A DNA stretch of 64,000 bases from CAMCTV01 sp964420985 (lineage in GTDB: Bacteria; Bacteroidota; Bacteroidia; Flavobacteriales_D; Sanyastnellaceae). Both the position numbers and the translations under genes were made by a program. The stretch is from assembly GCA_964420985.1 (NCBI GenBank), contig CAYQUT010000004.1, forward strand, positions 83,420 through 147,419. Reading direction: 5' to 3'. Under the pieces are notes generated by a model that was not told the origin of the DNA, did not search any database, and saw only the letters and a program-made list of their open reading frames with translations. Positions 25,691-33,867 of the stretch are shown here, piece after piece. Position 1 is the first letter of the stretch. The number at the start of each line of letters is the position of its first letter.

Positions 25691-26206
25691 ATGAAACCTG
25701 TTTACGCAAAAGATACCCTTACCATCACCACCCATTTGGTTTTACCAGAAAACACCAACACGTTGGGCAATCTAATGGGCGGGCAACTATTGAATTGGTT
25801 GGACATTGCGAGCGCTATTGCCGCACATAGACATTGTCGAAGAGTGGTAGTCACTGCTGCGGTGAATAATGTTTCATTTCAACACCCCATTAAATTGGGC
25901 GATTTGGTTGTCATCGAAGCCAAAGTTTCTAGATCCTTCAATTCATCCATGGAAGTTTTCATGGACATATTTGTAGAGCATGGTGCAACGGGGGAAAAAA
26001 CAAAATGCAATGAAGCCATTTACACTTTTGTTGCCGTTGATCAACTAGGAAATCCGATCAACGTGCCTGAGTTAATCCCTGAGAGTGACGTTGAAAAAGT
26101 GAGATACGATGGAGCCTTAAGAAGGCGTCAACTTCGATTGATTTTGGCTGGAAAAATGAAGCCTGAAGAGGCGACGGAACTAAAGGCCCTATTTGACCGA
26201 TCTTAA
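25691..26206 (+). CDS. Acyl-CoA thioesterase (YciA/BACH-type hotdog fold)
   Basis: A 171-residue hotdog protein. Its signature is NTLGNLMGGQLLNWLDIASAI (starting at about 23), then VVVTAAVNNVSFQHPIKLGD (about 54-73) and a typical acyl-CoA thioesterase core (VVIEAKVSRSFNSSMEVFMD). It hydrolyses acyl-CoA to free acid and CoA; chain-length preference is not readable. The C-terminal 40 residues are a basic helical extension. It shares the stop-codon palindrome TTAA (26203-26206) with the convergent GT9 gene. Confidence 0.9.
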   Translation: MKPVYAKDTLTITTHLVLPENTNTLGNLMGGQLLNWLDIASAIAAHRHCRRVVVTAAVNNVSFQHPIKLGDLVVIEAKVSRSFNSSMEVFMDIFVEHGATGEKTKCNEAIYTFVAVDQLGNPINVPELIPESDVEKVRYDGALRRRQLRLILAGKMKPEEATELKALFDRS

Positions 26207-27168
26207 CCGAGAATCCTTTTGACCGTTTTTTCTAGCAAATTGAGATCAATCTCATGAATACACCTATTCAATTGTCCATGTTTGCAGGAGTCCCCCAATT
26301 TAGAACAAGGTCTGTCTCCTCTCCCTACGGGCTCCAACATTAAACTTTGTGCCCCAGGTTTCCATGGCGACATCCCCAACCCCGGTCGGGTGCACCCCCA
26401 CAGTGATATGATATCCTTCTGGAAAGCCGATGCAATATGCATCAAGCCGGTATCTCCCGAAATGACCAATTTTGCGTTCTTCACGACCCAAGCACTCTCT
26501 GTCAAATTCAATTGATTAACAACACTGAATACTCTCGGGTCCGTAATTAGCACTGTGCTCATCATTTCCTCCTCTTTTCCTCCTACAATGACAATGTTTC
26601 CGGGTATACGATGGATGATACTCGCCCAATGTGACGCATCAGGACGTTTCCCAAAATGATTAGCACCGATAACGACAGCCGTATAAGATTGAAAAGGAAG
26701 ATCAACACTCACATTTTCTGGAATATGAAATTCCAATCCCTTTCCATCATCGCTCAAACCCAATGTTTTTAGCGTATCAATGTATCGATCCACAACGTGG
26801 GGGATTTCAAAATGAAATCCGAATTTGATCCATAAAAATTTCGCTAGGTTTTTCTTTTCAACGGTGAATGCCAGAACACCCAGCCGCTTTTTAATTAGGC
26901 TAGAGCGAAAATTATTCTGCAAATCAATAACATAATCGTAGCCCTCTGCGGTAAGCGGTTCCATTACTTCTTGGACCGTATTCTCGAAAGAAAAAATCTT
27001 AGACAACCGCGGATTATTCTCCGCTACTGCAAGATATCTCTTACGGACAACCATATGCAATTCAGCCCCTCCATCAAGGCCCTCCTGTAATATCCGCAAT
27101 ACGGGTGATGCCAGGACAATATCACCTATGGCAGAAAAACGAATAATTAAAATTTTTGCTTGCACCAA
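26203..27168 (-). CDS. Glycosyltransferase family 9 (heptosyltransferase-like)
   Basis: A 321-residue GT-B enzyme. The N-terminal marks are ILIIRFSAIGDIVLASPVLR (residues 6-25) and YDYVIDLQNNFRSSLIKK (about 77-94). The C-terminal donor-binding signature is KLVISGDTGLMHIASAFQKD (about 231-250). GT9 enzymes add heptose or related sugars to the LPS core. It lies 8 bp from the end of the lipocalin-like lipoprotein gene on the same strand. Confidence 0.92.
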   Translation of the reverse strand: MVQAKILIIRFSAIGDIVLASPVLRILQEGLDGGAELHMVVRKRYLAVAENNPRLSKIFSFENTVQEVMEPLTAEGYDYVIDLQNNFRSSLIKKRLGVLAFTVEKKNLAKFLWIKFGFHFEIPHVVDRYIDTLKTLGLSDDGKGLEFHIPENVSVDLPFQSYTAVVIGANHFGKRPDASHWASIIHRIPGNIVIVGGKEEEMMSTVLITDPRVFSVVNQLNLTESAWVVKNAKLVISGDTGLMHIASAFQKDIISLWGCTRPGLGMSPWKPGAQSLMLEPVGRGDRPCSKLGDSCKHGQLNRCIHEIDLNLLEKTVKRILG

Positions 27169-27176
27169 TACTGAAA

Positions 27177-27593
27177 TTATTGGGCTTCAAAAAACAACTC
27201 TGTTTCCAGATCATTGTCATAAAAAACAACCATCTCCTTATTGGTTAAACGCTTTAACATGAGCGTATCCTTGTCAATATAATTTCCTACTTCTGATACC
27301 AATTGAAGGTCCATGATAACGTAGTTATCTTCCATTTCCCAAGTTCCTTCGATGGGTTGATTCAATCCTAACATGTACGTTAATGTTTTTTCTTTGAAAA
27401 ACTCATAAAATATTTCATTTGAATCTGTACGAAGTAAGGTGACATCCTCCCCTTTTTCTGTCCATTTCATTAATTTCCATTTTCCGGTTAATCGGTTTTC
27501 TTTTGAGCGAAAACTGATCGCCGGCCCATCCTCAAATTTTGAGCAGGATGCAATAAAAATCACCGCTACCGTCAATATCCAAGCATTTCTCAT
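27177..27593 (-). CDS. Lipocalin-like lipoprotein
   Basis: A 138-residue protein. ATG 27593 (MRNAWILTVAVIFIASC) gives a lipoprotein signal with lipobox IASC (Cys17). The longer frame upstream reads a poor N-terminus. The mature domain starts RLTGKWKLMKWTEKGE and ends in beta strands, as in lipocalin-like families abundant in Bacteroidota. Ligand and role are unknown. It begins the minus-strand unit with the GT9 gene. Confidence 0.78.
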   Translation of the reverse strand: MRNAWILTVAVIFIASCSKFEDGPAISFRSKENRLTGKWKLMKWTEKGEDVTLLRTDSNEIFYEFFKEKTLTYMLGLNQPIEGTWEMEDNYVIMDLQLVSEVGNYIDKDTLMLKRLTNKEMVVFYDNDLETELFFEAQ

Positions 27594-27653
27594 AGTACTC
27601 TTTTTTTCGTAAATATATCGCAATTGAATCAATAATAGAAGAGGAGGCTAACT

Positions 27654-27661
27654 TATGTTTG
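27654..27661 (+). promoter_or_regulatory. -7 promoter element TATGTTTG for tatD-ansA
   Basis: An exact TAnnTTTG match, 10 nt upstream of the tatD ATG in the divergent spacer. Confidence 0.5.
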
Positions 27662-27671
27662 CAAAAAAAAG

Positions 27672-28439
27672 ATGTGGATAGATACCCATTCTCACCTGTA
27701 TTTGGATGTATTCCAAAATGATTTGGACGATGTAATTCGGAGAATCACAGAAAACAATATCCAACATATCTTCCTACCCAATATCGACATGGATTCGATA
27801 GAACCCATGATGGAGTTGCATTACAAATACCCTGATCTGTTTTTTCCAATGATGGGACTACATCCATGCGATGTCAATGAAAATTTTGATCATCACTTAG
27901 ATAAGATGGAAAAATGGATGAACACTCATCCCTTTTTTGGAATCGGTGAAACAGGACTTGACTTGTATTGGGAAAAAAAGCATCTCGATCTACAAATTCA
28001 GTCATTGAAAAGACACATTCAATGGGCTAAGAAGTATAAAAAACCTTTGATTTTGCATGCCCGTGACAGCTTCAATGAGTTGCTTCAAGTTATAGAATCA
28101 GAAATGGATCATCAACTCTATGGAATTTTTCATTGCTTCACCGGAGACATTCAAACTGCTGAACGCATCATGGAATTAAAAAATTTCGCATTCGGTATTG
28201 GAGGAGTAATCAGTTATCCCAAAAGCGATTTAAAAAAAACGCTTCAACATGTTCCCTTAGAAAAAATTGTTTTAGAAACAGACAGTCCATTTTTGCCTCC
28301 TACGCCTCATCGCGGTAAAAGAAATGAAAGTTCTTACATACCTTTAATTGCTGAACACTTGGTGGATATATATAAAATTTCCTTACAAGAAATAGCGGAT
28401 GCTACAACCCAAAATGCACAACGGATTTTTAAAGTGTAA
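27672..28439 (+). CDS. TatD-family metal-dependent hydrolase
   Basis: A 255-residue TIM-barrel hydrolase. The metal ligands are in IDTHSHLYLD (residues 3-12), the glutamate in GIGETGLDLYW (about 96-106), the histidines in LILHARDSFN (about 125-134) and FHCFTGD (about 154-160), and the aspartate in LETDSPFLPP (about 205-214). The family includes 3'-5' DNA exonucleases and D-aminoacyl-tRNA deacylase-like enzymes. A nuclease role is the usual inference. It is followed after 3 bp by ansA. Confidence 0.93.
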   Translation: MWIDTHSHLYLDVFQNDLDDVIRRITENNIQHIFLPNIDMDSIEPMMELHYKYPDLFFPMMGLHPCDVNENFDHHLDKMEKWMNTHPFFGIGETGLDLYWEKKHLDLQIQSLKRHIQWAKKYKKPLILHARDSFNELLQVIESEMDHQLYGIFHCFTGDIQTAERIMELKNFAFGIGGVISYPKSDLKKTLQHVPLEKIVLETDSPFLPPTPHRGKRNESSYIPLIAEHLVDIYKISLQEIADATTQNAQRIFKV

Positions 28440-28442
28440 AAC

Positions 28443-29465
28443 ATGGAAAAAAAAATTCTAATCATCTATACTGGTGGCACCATAGGAATGACCGAGGAAT
28501 TTCCAGGTGGTCCATTGATTCCATTTGATTTTTACAATATCGTTCAGCACTTACCTGAATTACAGAGATTTGATTTAAAAATAGATGTCGCATCATTTCC
28601 ATATCCCATTGACTCCAGTGATATGCGACCTGAGATATGGCAGAACTTAGCTGACATCATCGTTCAATCCCAAGAACAATATTTTGGATTCGTTGTGCTG
28701 CACGGAACTGATACTATGGCATTCACTGCATCTGCTTTGAGCTTTATGCTGCGTGGATTGAATAAGCCTGTCATCTTCACAGGATCACAACTTCCGATTG
28801 GAAAAATCAGAACCGACGGCAAAGAAAACCTCATTACAGCTATTGAAATTGCTGCTGCTGAAATGAACAATGAACCCATTGTAAAAGAAATTGCCATTTG
28901 CTTTGGATCCAAGTTGTTGAGAGGAAATAGAACCTACAAGCACAGTGCGGAGGGATTTGATGCATTTGATAGTCCAAACTACTTTCCATTGGCAGAAATT
29001 GGTGTCCACATTAATTTTCACCACGGACTGCTTCTCAAAGAGGAACATTCATTTGAGCCTAAAATTGATTTAAATACCAATGTGGGTTGGCTTAAAATTT
29101 TCCCAGGAATAAGTCCACATGCCCTTAACAATTTCAAATCAAATCATCACTATGACGGTTTAATTCTTGAAACGTATGGAAATGGAAACATCCCACAGCT
29201 ACCCTGGTTAATTGAAGGGCTAAAGGAACTACATGAAAGGGGCACATTGATTTTAAACATTTCACAATGCACCCAAGGTGCAGTCAATCAAAGTTTATAC
29301 AAAAACGCCAAAGAACTGGAAGAATCAGGCATCATCAGCGGATGGGATTTAACCGCTGAAGCCGCTGTTACCAAACTCATGCATGTCATTGGCAACTATC
29401 CTGACTTCATGGCTAGAACAAAAAAGCTTCAAGAGAATTTATCTGGTGAAATGACGATTTCGTAG
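28443..29465 (+). CDS. ansA: Type I L-asparaginase
   Basis: A 340-residue asparaginase with the two threonine-containing signatures IIYTGGTIGMT (residues 6-16) and VVLHGTDTMAFTASALSFML (about 82-101), followed by TGSQLPIGKIRTDGKENL. The length and absence of a signal peptide fit the cytoplasmic type I enzyme, which converts asparagine to aspartate and ammonia. The C-terminal allosteric-type domain (about 210-330) is complete. It lies 3 bp after tatD. Confidence 0.94.
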   Translation: MEKKILIIYTGGTIGMTEEFPGGPLIPFDFYNIVQHLPELQRFDLKIDVASFPYPIDSSDMRPEIWQNLADIIVQSQEQYFGFVVLHGTDTMAFTASALSFMLRGLNKPVIFTGSQLPIGKIRTDGKENLITAIEIAAAEMNNEPIVKEIAICFGSKLLRGNRTYKHSAEGFDAFDSPNYFPLAEIGVHINFHHGLLLKEEHSFEPKIDLNTNVGWLKIFPGISPHALNNFKSNHHYDGLILETYGNGNIPQLPWLIEGLKELHERGTLILNISQCTQGAVNQSLYKNAKELEESGIISGWDLTAEAAVTKLMHVIGNYPDFMARTKKLQENLSGEMTIS

Positions 29466-29474
29466 GATTTACAT

Positions 29475-29482
29475 TAACTTCG
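29475..29482 (+). promoter_or_regulatory. -7-like element TAACTTCG before the CpsB-like gene
   Basis: One base off TAnnTTTG, 4 nt upstream of the ATG at 29487, in the 21-bp gap after ansA. Confidence 0.35.
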
Positions 29483-29486
29483 TTTC

Positions 29487-30236
29487 ATGTCAATGTTCAA
29501 CAGACTATTCACTAAAAAAAAACAAGTCATTGAACCCATCAGTATGCATGCTGTTGGAATGGACATGCATTCCCATTTGATTCCAGGAATCGATGACGGC
29601 TCACCCAATATGGATACCACCATTGAGCTCATCTTAAAGTTGAAGGAATTTGGCTATCGTAGCATCATCACTACCCCCCACATATACAAAGAAATCTATC
29701 CCAACACCTCAGAAATCATCATCCAGGGAAAAGAAAAAGTTCTGACTGAATTGCAAATAAGGGGGATTGATATAAAATTTGATGCAGCCGCTGAATATTT
29801 CTGTGATGAACACTTTATTGACTTATTGAACAAGAAAAAATTACTAACGTTCAATGGCAACCATGTGCTTTTTGAACTTTCTTTTGATTCCGAACCTTAC
29901 TACTACAAAGACGCTGTTTTTCAAATGCAACTGAACGGTTATCAGCCCGTTTTAGCCCATCCTGAGCGTTATGTTTACTGGCATGAGAAGATTTCCCATT
30001 ATGAGAATGCCTTTGAAAGGGATGTGTTCCTTCAAGTTAACATCAACAGCTTTACTGGTCAATATGGACCTGGAGTAAAAAAAATGGCAGAAAAATTAGT
30101 GGACGCAGGGCTCATATCCTACTTAGGAACAGATACCCATCATATGGGACATGTTAATCTTTGGGAAACCGCTAGAAAAAATCCTTTTCTCAAAAAGTTG
30201 GTGGAATCAGGAAATCTGCTGAATGCACAATACTGA
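29487..30236 (+). CDS. CpsB/CapC-type tyrosine-protein phosphatase (PHP fold)
   Basis: A 249-residue PHP-domain phosphatase. The N-terminal metal site is GMDMHSHLIPGIDDGSPN (about 24-41), followed by TTPHIYKEIYP (about 62-72), PVLAHPERYVYW (about 153-164) and LGTDTHHMGH (about 211-220). Family members dephosphorylate tyrosines on Wzc-type capsule kinases. Here no kinase gene is adjacent, and the nearest polysaccharide genes are about 11 kb away or more. It abuts the convergent ferredoxin gene with no spacer. Confidence 0.9.
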   Translation: MSMFNRLFTKKKQVIEPISMHAVGMDMHSHLIPGIDDGSPNMDTTIELILKLKEFGYRSIITTPHIYKEIYPNTSEIIIQGKEKVLTELQIRGIDIKFDAAAEYFCDEHFIDLLNKKKLLTFNGNHVLFELSFDSEPYYYKDAVFQMQLNGYQPVLAHPERYVYWHEKISHYENAFERDVFLQVNINSFTGQYGPGVKKMAEKLVDAGLISYLGTDTHHMGHVNLWETARKNPFLKKLVESGNLLNAQY

Positions 30237-30566
30237 TTAGGCTCCAACCTCTGCCAATTGTACCACCAATCCTTCAAATGCAGCTGATATGTGCATTTGA
30301 CAACCCAAACGACTATTGGGCTTTACAAAGAAAGCTTGATCCAACATGGCTTCTTCGTCATCATTTCTGGTAAGCAGGTCATGATCAGACATCACATACA
30401 TATGGCAACTGGCGCACATGGCCATACCCCCGCAAGTGCCTTCTACTGGCAGGTCATAACTTTTGCACAATTCCATCATATTCATGTTCATATCCGTTGG
30501 AGCTTCCAACTCATGATTTGCACCTTGACGATCCACAACAGTAATGCGAACTATATTCTCTTCCAT
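30237..30566 (-). CDS. 2Fe-2S ferredoxin (adrenodoxin type)
   Basis: A 109-residue ferredoxin with cluster ligands Cys45, Cys51, Cys54 and Cys89 (GTCGGMAMCASCHMYV, then RLGCQMH), the adrenodoxin-type C-x5-C-x2-C pattern. It probably transfers electrons in Fe-S assembly or to an oxygenase. ATG 30566 (MEENIVRI) is preferred over 30575 because the promoter element TATCTTTG ends 6 nt before it. Confidence 0.93.
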   Translation of the reverse strand: MEENIVRITVVDRQGANHELEAPTDMNMNMMELCKSYDLPVEGTCGGMAMCASCHMYVMSDHDLLTRNDDEEAMLDQAFFVKPNSRLGCQMHISAAFEGLVVQLAEVGA

Positions 30567-30572
30567 ACGAAG

Positions 30573-30580
30573 CAAAGATA
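30573..30580 (-). promoter_or_regulatory. -7 promoter element TATCTTTG for the ferredoxin gene
   Basis: An exact match on the minus strand, 6 nt upstream of ATG 30566, lying between the HsdR_N gene and the ferredoxin. Confidence 0.55.
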
Positions 30581-30581
30581 A

Positions 30582-31013
30582 TCATTTGACCATCTCAATG
30601 GGCCAGGTGTCATGCCAACCTCCCGAATCCCCGCAAAAAGCGTGATGAAGACCATTGCTCAAACCCACCCATTTGGCACCCATTAATCGATTGTAACGAC
30701 CAATTTGATCCAACACCAGCTGATCCAAAGCAACAAATGGTGCTTTGCATTCTATTATCCCTTCTACCTTTAATTGGGTATTATAAACAACAATGTCCGG
30801 ACGCATTCTTTTCCCATTCATTTGTAACTCCTGCTCCAATGCGATGCGCGATAAAGGATAATTTCCATGCACATTCAGATGACACAAAACATTTTGCCGA
30901 ACCCACTCCTCGGGTGTTAAGACATACCACCTTTTTCTGACAACACAAAAAATCTCCAAATGATGAACACCTCTTCGAATATTGTGATTATATTGTGGTA
31001 AATTCAATTGCAT
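30582..31013 (-). CDS. Solitary HsdR N-terminal (PD-(D/E)XK) nuclease-like domain protein
   Basis: A 143-residue protein consisting only of the type I restriction HsdR N-terminal fold. The nuclease motif reads RPDIVVYNTQLKVEGIIECK (about 74-93), giving Asp76 and the ExK pair. No helicase part, specificity or methylase genes are nearby, so this is not a restriction system. Such stand-alone copies beside holA are seen in many Bacteroidota and their function is unknown. A structure-specific nuclease or DNA-end binding role is possible. Confidence 0.85.
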   Translation of the reverse strand: MQLNLPQYNHNIRRGVHHLEIFCVVRKRWYVLTPEEWVRQNVLCHLNVHGNYPLSRIALEQELQMNGKRMRPDIVVYNTQLKVEGIIECKAPFVALDQLVLDQIGRYNRLMGAKWVGLSNGLHHAFCGDSGGWHDTWPIEMVK

Positions 31014-31018
31014 TGAGA

Positions 31019-31026
31019 CAAAATTA
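31019..31026 (-). promoter_or_regulatory. -7 promoter element TAATTTTG for the HsdR_N gene
   Basis: An exact TAnnTTTG on the minus strand, 5 nt upstream of ATG 31013, inside a 20-bp divergent gap shared with amn. Confidence 0.5.
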
Positions 31027-31033
31027 AAGCACT

Positions 31034-31807
31034 ATGGAGACAAAAGAAGAAATCGTGAAAAATTGGTTACCCCGATACACAGGCACGCCAATAGAAGAAT
31101 TTGGTGAATACATTCTCCTAACCAACTTTGACAATTACCTAGAAAAGTTTGCCGAATGGCATAATGTGCCCATCATTGGACAAAATAGAAGTATGCCTAC
31201 CGCAACGGCAGAGGGCATTACAATGATTAATTTTTCCATGGGAAGTGCAAACGCAGCCACTATAATGGACCTACTTACTGCTCGGCAGCCCAAAGCTGTT
31301 TTGTTCTTGGGAAAGTGTGGAGGCCTGAAAAGAAAAAATAAAATCGGTGATTTCATTTTACCCTTAGCAGGAATTCGTGGAGAGGGTACAAGCAATGATT
31401 ACTTCCCTCCTGAAGTGCCTGCACTTCCTGCATTCAATCTTCAACGCGCCGTTTCATCCACCATTCGGGACAGAAATTTAGATTATTGGTCTGGTACTGT
31501 TTACACCACCAACAGAAGAGTTTGGGAACATGATGAACCCTTCAAAGAGTATTTGAGAAAGATAAGGGCCATGGCCATAGACATGGAAACAGCCACACTT
31601 TTCTCTGTTGGCTTTTACAACAAAATACCTACAGGTGCTTTACTCCTTGTTTCTGATCAACCCATGACTCCGCAAGGAGTAAAAACATCAGAAAGTGACA
31701 ACGTTGTTACTACAAATTTTGTTGATTTGCATATTCAAATTGGCATTGATGCTTTAAAAGAAATTAAAAACGAAGGTCAATCCGTTAAACACTTGAAATG
31801 GGAGTAA
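31034..31807 (+). CDS. amn: AMP nucleosidase, short form
   Basis: A 257-residue member of the nucleoside phosphorylase/uridine phosphorylase fold. Marks are FLGKCGGLKRKNKIGDFILP (about 94-113) and MAIDMETATLFSVGFYN (about 181-197), where the Met-Glu pair binds ribose. It matches the shorter AMP nucleosidases of Bacteroidota, which lack the E. coli N-terminal regulatory domain. The reaction is AMP to adenine and ribose 5-phosphate. It overlaps holA by 10 bp. Confidence 0.9.
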   Translation: METKEEIVKNWLPRYTGTPIEEFGEYILLTNFDNYLEKFAEWHNVPIIGQNRSMPTATAEGITMINFSMGSANAATIMDLLTARQPKAVLFLGKCGGLKRKNKIGDFILPLAGIRGEGTSNDYFPPEVPALPAFNLQRAVSSTIRDRNLDYWSGTVYTTNRRVWEHDEPFKEYLRKIRAMAIDMETATLFSVGFYNKIPTGALLLVSDQPMTPQGVKTSESDNVVTTNFVDLHIQIGIDALKEIKNEGQSVKHLKWE

Positions 31808-32814
31808 CGTACAATCAAATCATTCGTGATATTCAGCTAAAGAAATTTGCTCCAGTATATGTGCTCACAGGAGAAGAGCCTTTCTTTATTGATGAGATTG
31901 CTCAATCAATAGAAAATGACATCCTAGACGACAGTGAGAAAAGCTTTGGTTTAACAGTGGTTTATGGCAGAGACAGTGAGTTGAGCCAAGTCATCAATTT
32001 AGCAAAAGGATTCCCAATGATGGGCAACCATCAGATTGTCATCATCAAGGAAGCTCAGGACTTAAAGGAATGGAAAAAAAGTGAACTACTCAAACCTCTT
32101 GAAAATTACATTAATCAACCCACTCCAACCACCATTTTTGTACTAGAGTACAAAGGGAAAACCCTTGATAAAAGACTCTCGATTACAAAACTCATCGAAA
32201 AAAAAACTGTCCATTTCGTCTCAGAAAAAATAAAAGACAGCCAACTTGAGTCTTGGATTTATGAGTATGTCACCGGCAGAGGATATAAAATCAACCACAA
32301 AATTGCAGCCCTATTGTCAGACTATCTTGGCAATGATCTTTCTAAAATTGTCAATGAAATAAATAAAATAGCCATTATTTTTCCTGCAGGTACGGAGATA
32401 AATAGCGATATCATTCAAGATTATGTTGGAATCTCAAAAGAATACAACATCTTCGAATTGCAAAATGCACTAGCGGAAAAAAATGTAGTTCAAGCCAACC
32501 GCATCATTGAGTACTTTGTCCGCAATCCCAAGAGTATGCCGATACCCATGCTTGTTGGAAGCTTATTTGGTTTTTTCAACAAGGTAAATATCATAGCAAG
32601 TGCTGAAAATAAAACCTATACACTTCAAAAAATGTATATGGGAGGCAATCAAAAGAAAGATGTAGATGCTGCTCTTCGCAACTACTCCGCTGCCAAATTG
32701 GATCGAATCATCGGATACCTTTATGATACAGATAAAAAATCAAAAGGAATCGGAAAAGGCCAAATGAGTGATGGTGAAATTTTATTGGAATTAATATTTA
32801 AAATTCTTCACTAA
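31798..32814 (+). CDS. holA: DNA polymerase III subunit delta
   Basis: A 338-residue clamp-loader subunit. It has an N-terminal AAA+-like domain (FAPVYVLTGEEPFFIDEIAQ, residues 14-33), the segment MGNHQIVIIKEAQDL (about 77-91), the middle lid region (about 150-210, LLSDYLGNDLSKIVNEINKI) and the C-terminal collar domain. It opens the beta clamp. No Walker A motif is expected. It is coupled to amn by a 10-bp overlap. Confidence 0.92.
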   Translation: MGVTYNQIIRDIQLKKFAPVYVLTGEEPFFIDEIAQSIENDILDDSEKSFGLTVVYGRDSELSQVINLAKGFPMMGNHQIVIIKEAQDLKEWKKSELLKPLENYINQPTPTTIFVLEYKGKTLDKRLSITKLIEKKTVHFVSEKIKDSQLESWIYEYVTGRGYKINHKIAALLSDYLGNDLSKIVNEINKIAIIFPAGTEINSDIIQDYVGISKEYNIFELQNALAEKNVVQANRIIEYFVRNPKSMPIPMLVGSLFGFFNKVNIIASAENKTYTLQKMYMGGNQKKDVDAALRNYSAAKLDRIIGYLYDTDKKSKGIGKGQMSDGEILLELIFKILH

Positions 32815-32837
32815 TTTTTTCGTTCTAACTTAGCCCC

Positions 32838-33857
32838 ATGTTAGGAAATGATTTGCTGATAAGAGCCGCTAAAGGAGAGATTACAGAAAGAATACCGGTA
32901 TGGGTAATGAGACAAGCGGGGCGTATTTTACCGGAATACCGCGCAACCAGAGCACAAGCAGGAAGCTTCATCAATTTGGTAACCAATCCTGAATTGGCCG
33001 CGGAAGTTACCATTCAGCCGGTGGACATTCTTGGGGTTGATGCTGCCATTATTTTTAGTGATATTCTTGTTATTCCAGAAGCGATGGGATTGCCCTACCA
33101 AATGGATGAAGGAAAAGGTCCATTTTTTCCAAAAACAATCCATAGCATGGAGGATGTGCATGCACTAGAAACCGAGAACATTGCCGCTCATTTAAATTAT
33201 GTCAGAGAGGCGTTGGAAATTACACTGGATAAGCTAGACAATAGGGTTCCACTCATTGGATTTGCTGGAGCTCCCTGGACTATATTTTGCTACATGATAG
33301 AAGGGAAAGGGAGCAAAGAATTTAGCAAGGCCAGACGTGTTTTGATTGAACAGCCAGAAATGGCACAGGCATTGCTAACCAAAATTTCAGATGCTACAAT
33401 AGCCTACGCACAAATGCAAATCAGCACAGGAATACATATCTTTCAGTTATTCGACTCTTGGGCGGGGGTGCTGAATGCGGGATGGTACAGAGAGTTGATT
33501 CTTCCACATGTTGAAAGGATATTGTCTCATATCCAAAAACAGATACCAGTCACCTTCTTTGCAAAAGGCGCTCATTATGCACTACCCGATTTGCAAAATC
33601 TATCGTGTAATGTAGTAGGATTGGATTGGAATACGGACATTCATTTTGCAAAAAAAACATTGCCCTCAAAAACCTTACAAGGCAATTTAGACCCCGCCGT
33701 TCTTTATGGAAGCAATCAGCAGATTGTCAAATCCACCATGGAAATGGTTGAGAAATTCGGAAAGTCGCAGTATATTGCCAACTTAGGTCACGGTGTTTAT
33801 CCAGACATGGACCCCCACAAATTGAAATTATTTATTGAAACGATACAAAAAGCTTAA
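32838..33857 (+). CDS. hemE: Uroporphyrinogen decarboxylase
   Basis: A 339-residue enzyme with the N-terminal signature PVWVMRQAGRILPEYR (about 20-35), the aspartate in AAIIFSDILVIPEAMG (about 69-84), FAGAPWTIFCYMIEG (about 141-155) and DSWAGVL (about 206-212). It decarboxylates the four acetate chains of uroporphyrinogen III in heme synthesis. TAACTTAG, one base off the -7 consensus, lies just upstream. It ends 10 bp before the ompA-type gene. Confidence 0.96.
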   Translation: MLGNDLLIRAAKGEITERIPVWVMRQAGRILPEYRATRAQAGSFINLVTNPELAAEVTIQPVDILGVDAAIIFSDILVIPEAMGLPYQMDEGKGPFFPKTIHSMEDVHALETENIAAHLNYVREALEITLDKLDNRVPLIGFAGAPWTIFCYMIEGKGSKEFSKARRVLIEQPEMAQALLTKISDATIAYAQMQISTGIHIFQLFDSWAGVLNAGWYRELILPHVERILSHIQKQIPVTFFAKGAHYALPDLQNLSCNVVGLDWNTDIHFAKKTLPSKTLQGNLDPAVLYGSNQQIVKSTMEMVEKFGKSQYIANLGHGVYPDMDPHKLKLFIETIQKA

Positions 33858-33867
33858 ACCTGAAACA

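Noticed and set aside
30582..31013. Possible restriction-modification system
   Set aside because: Only an HsdR N-terminal domain is present; there is no helicase, HsdM or HsdS nearby.
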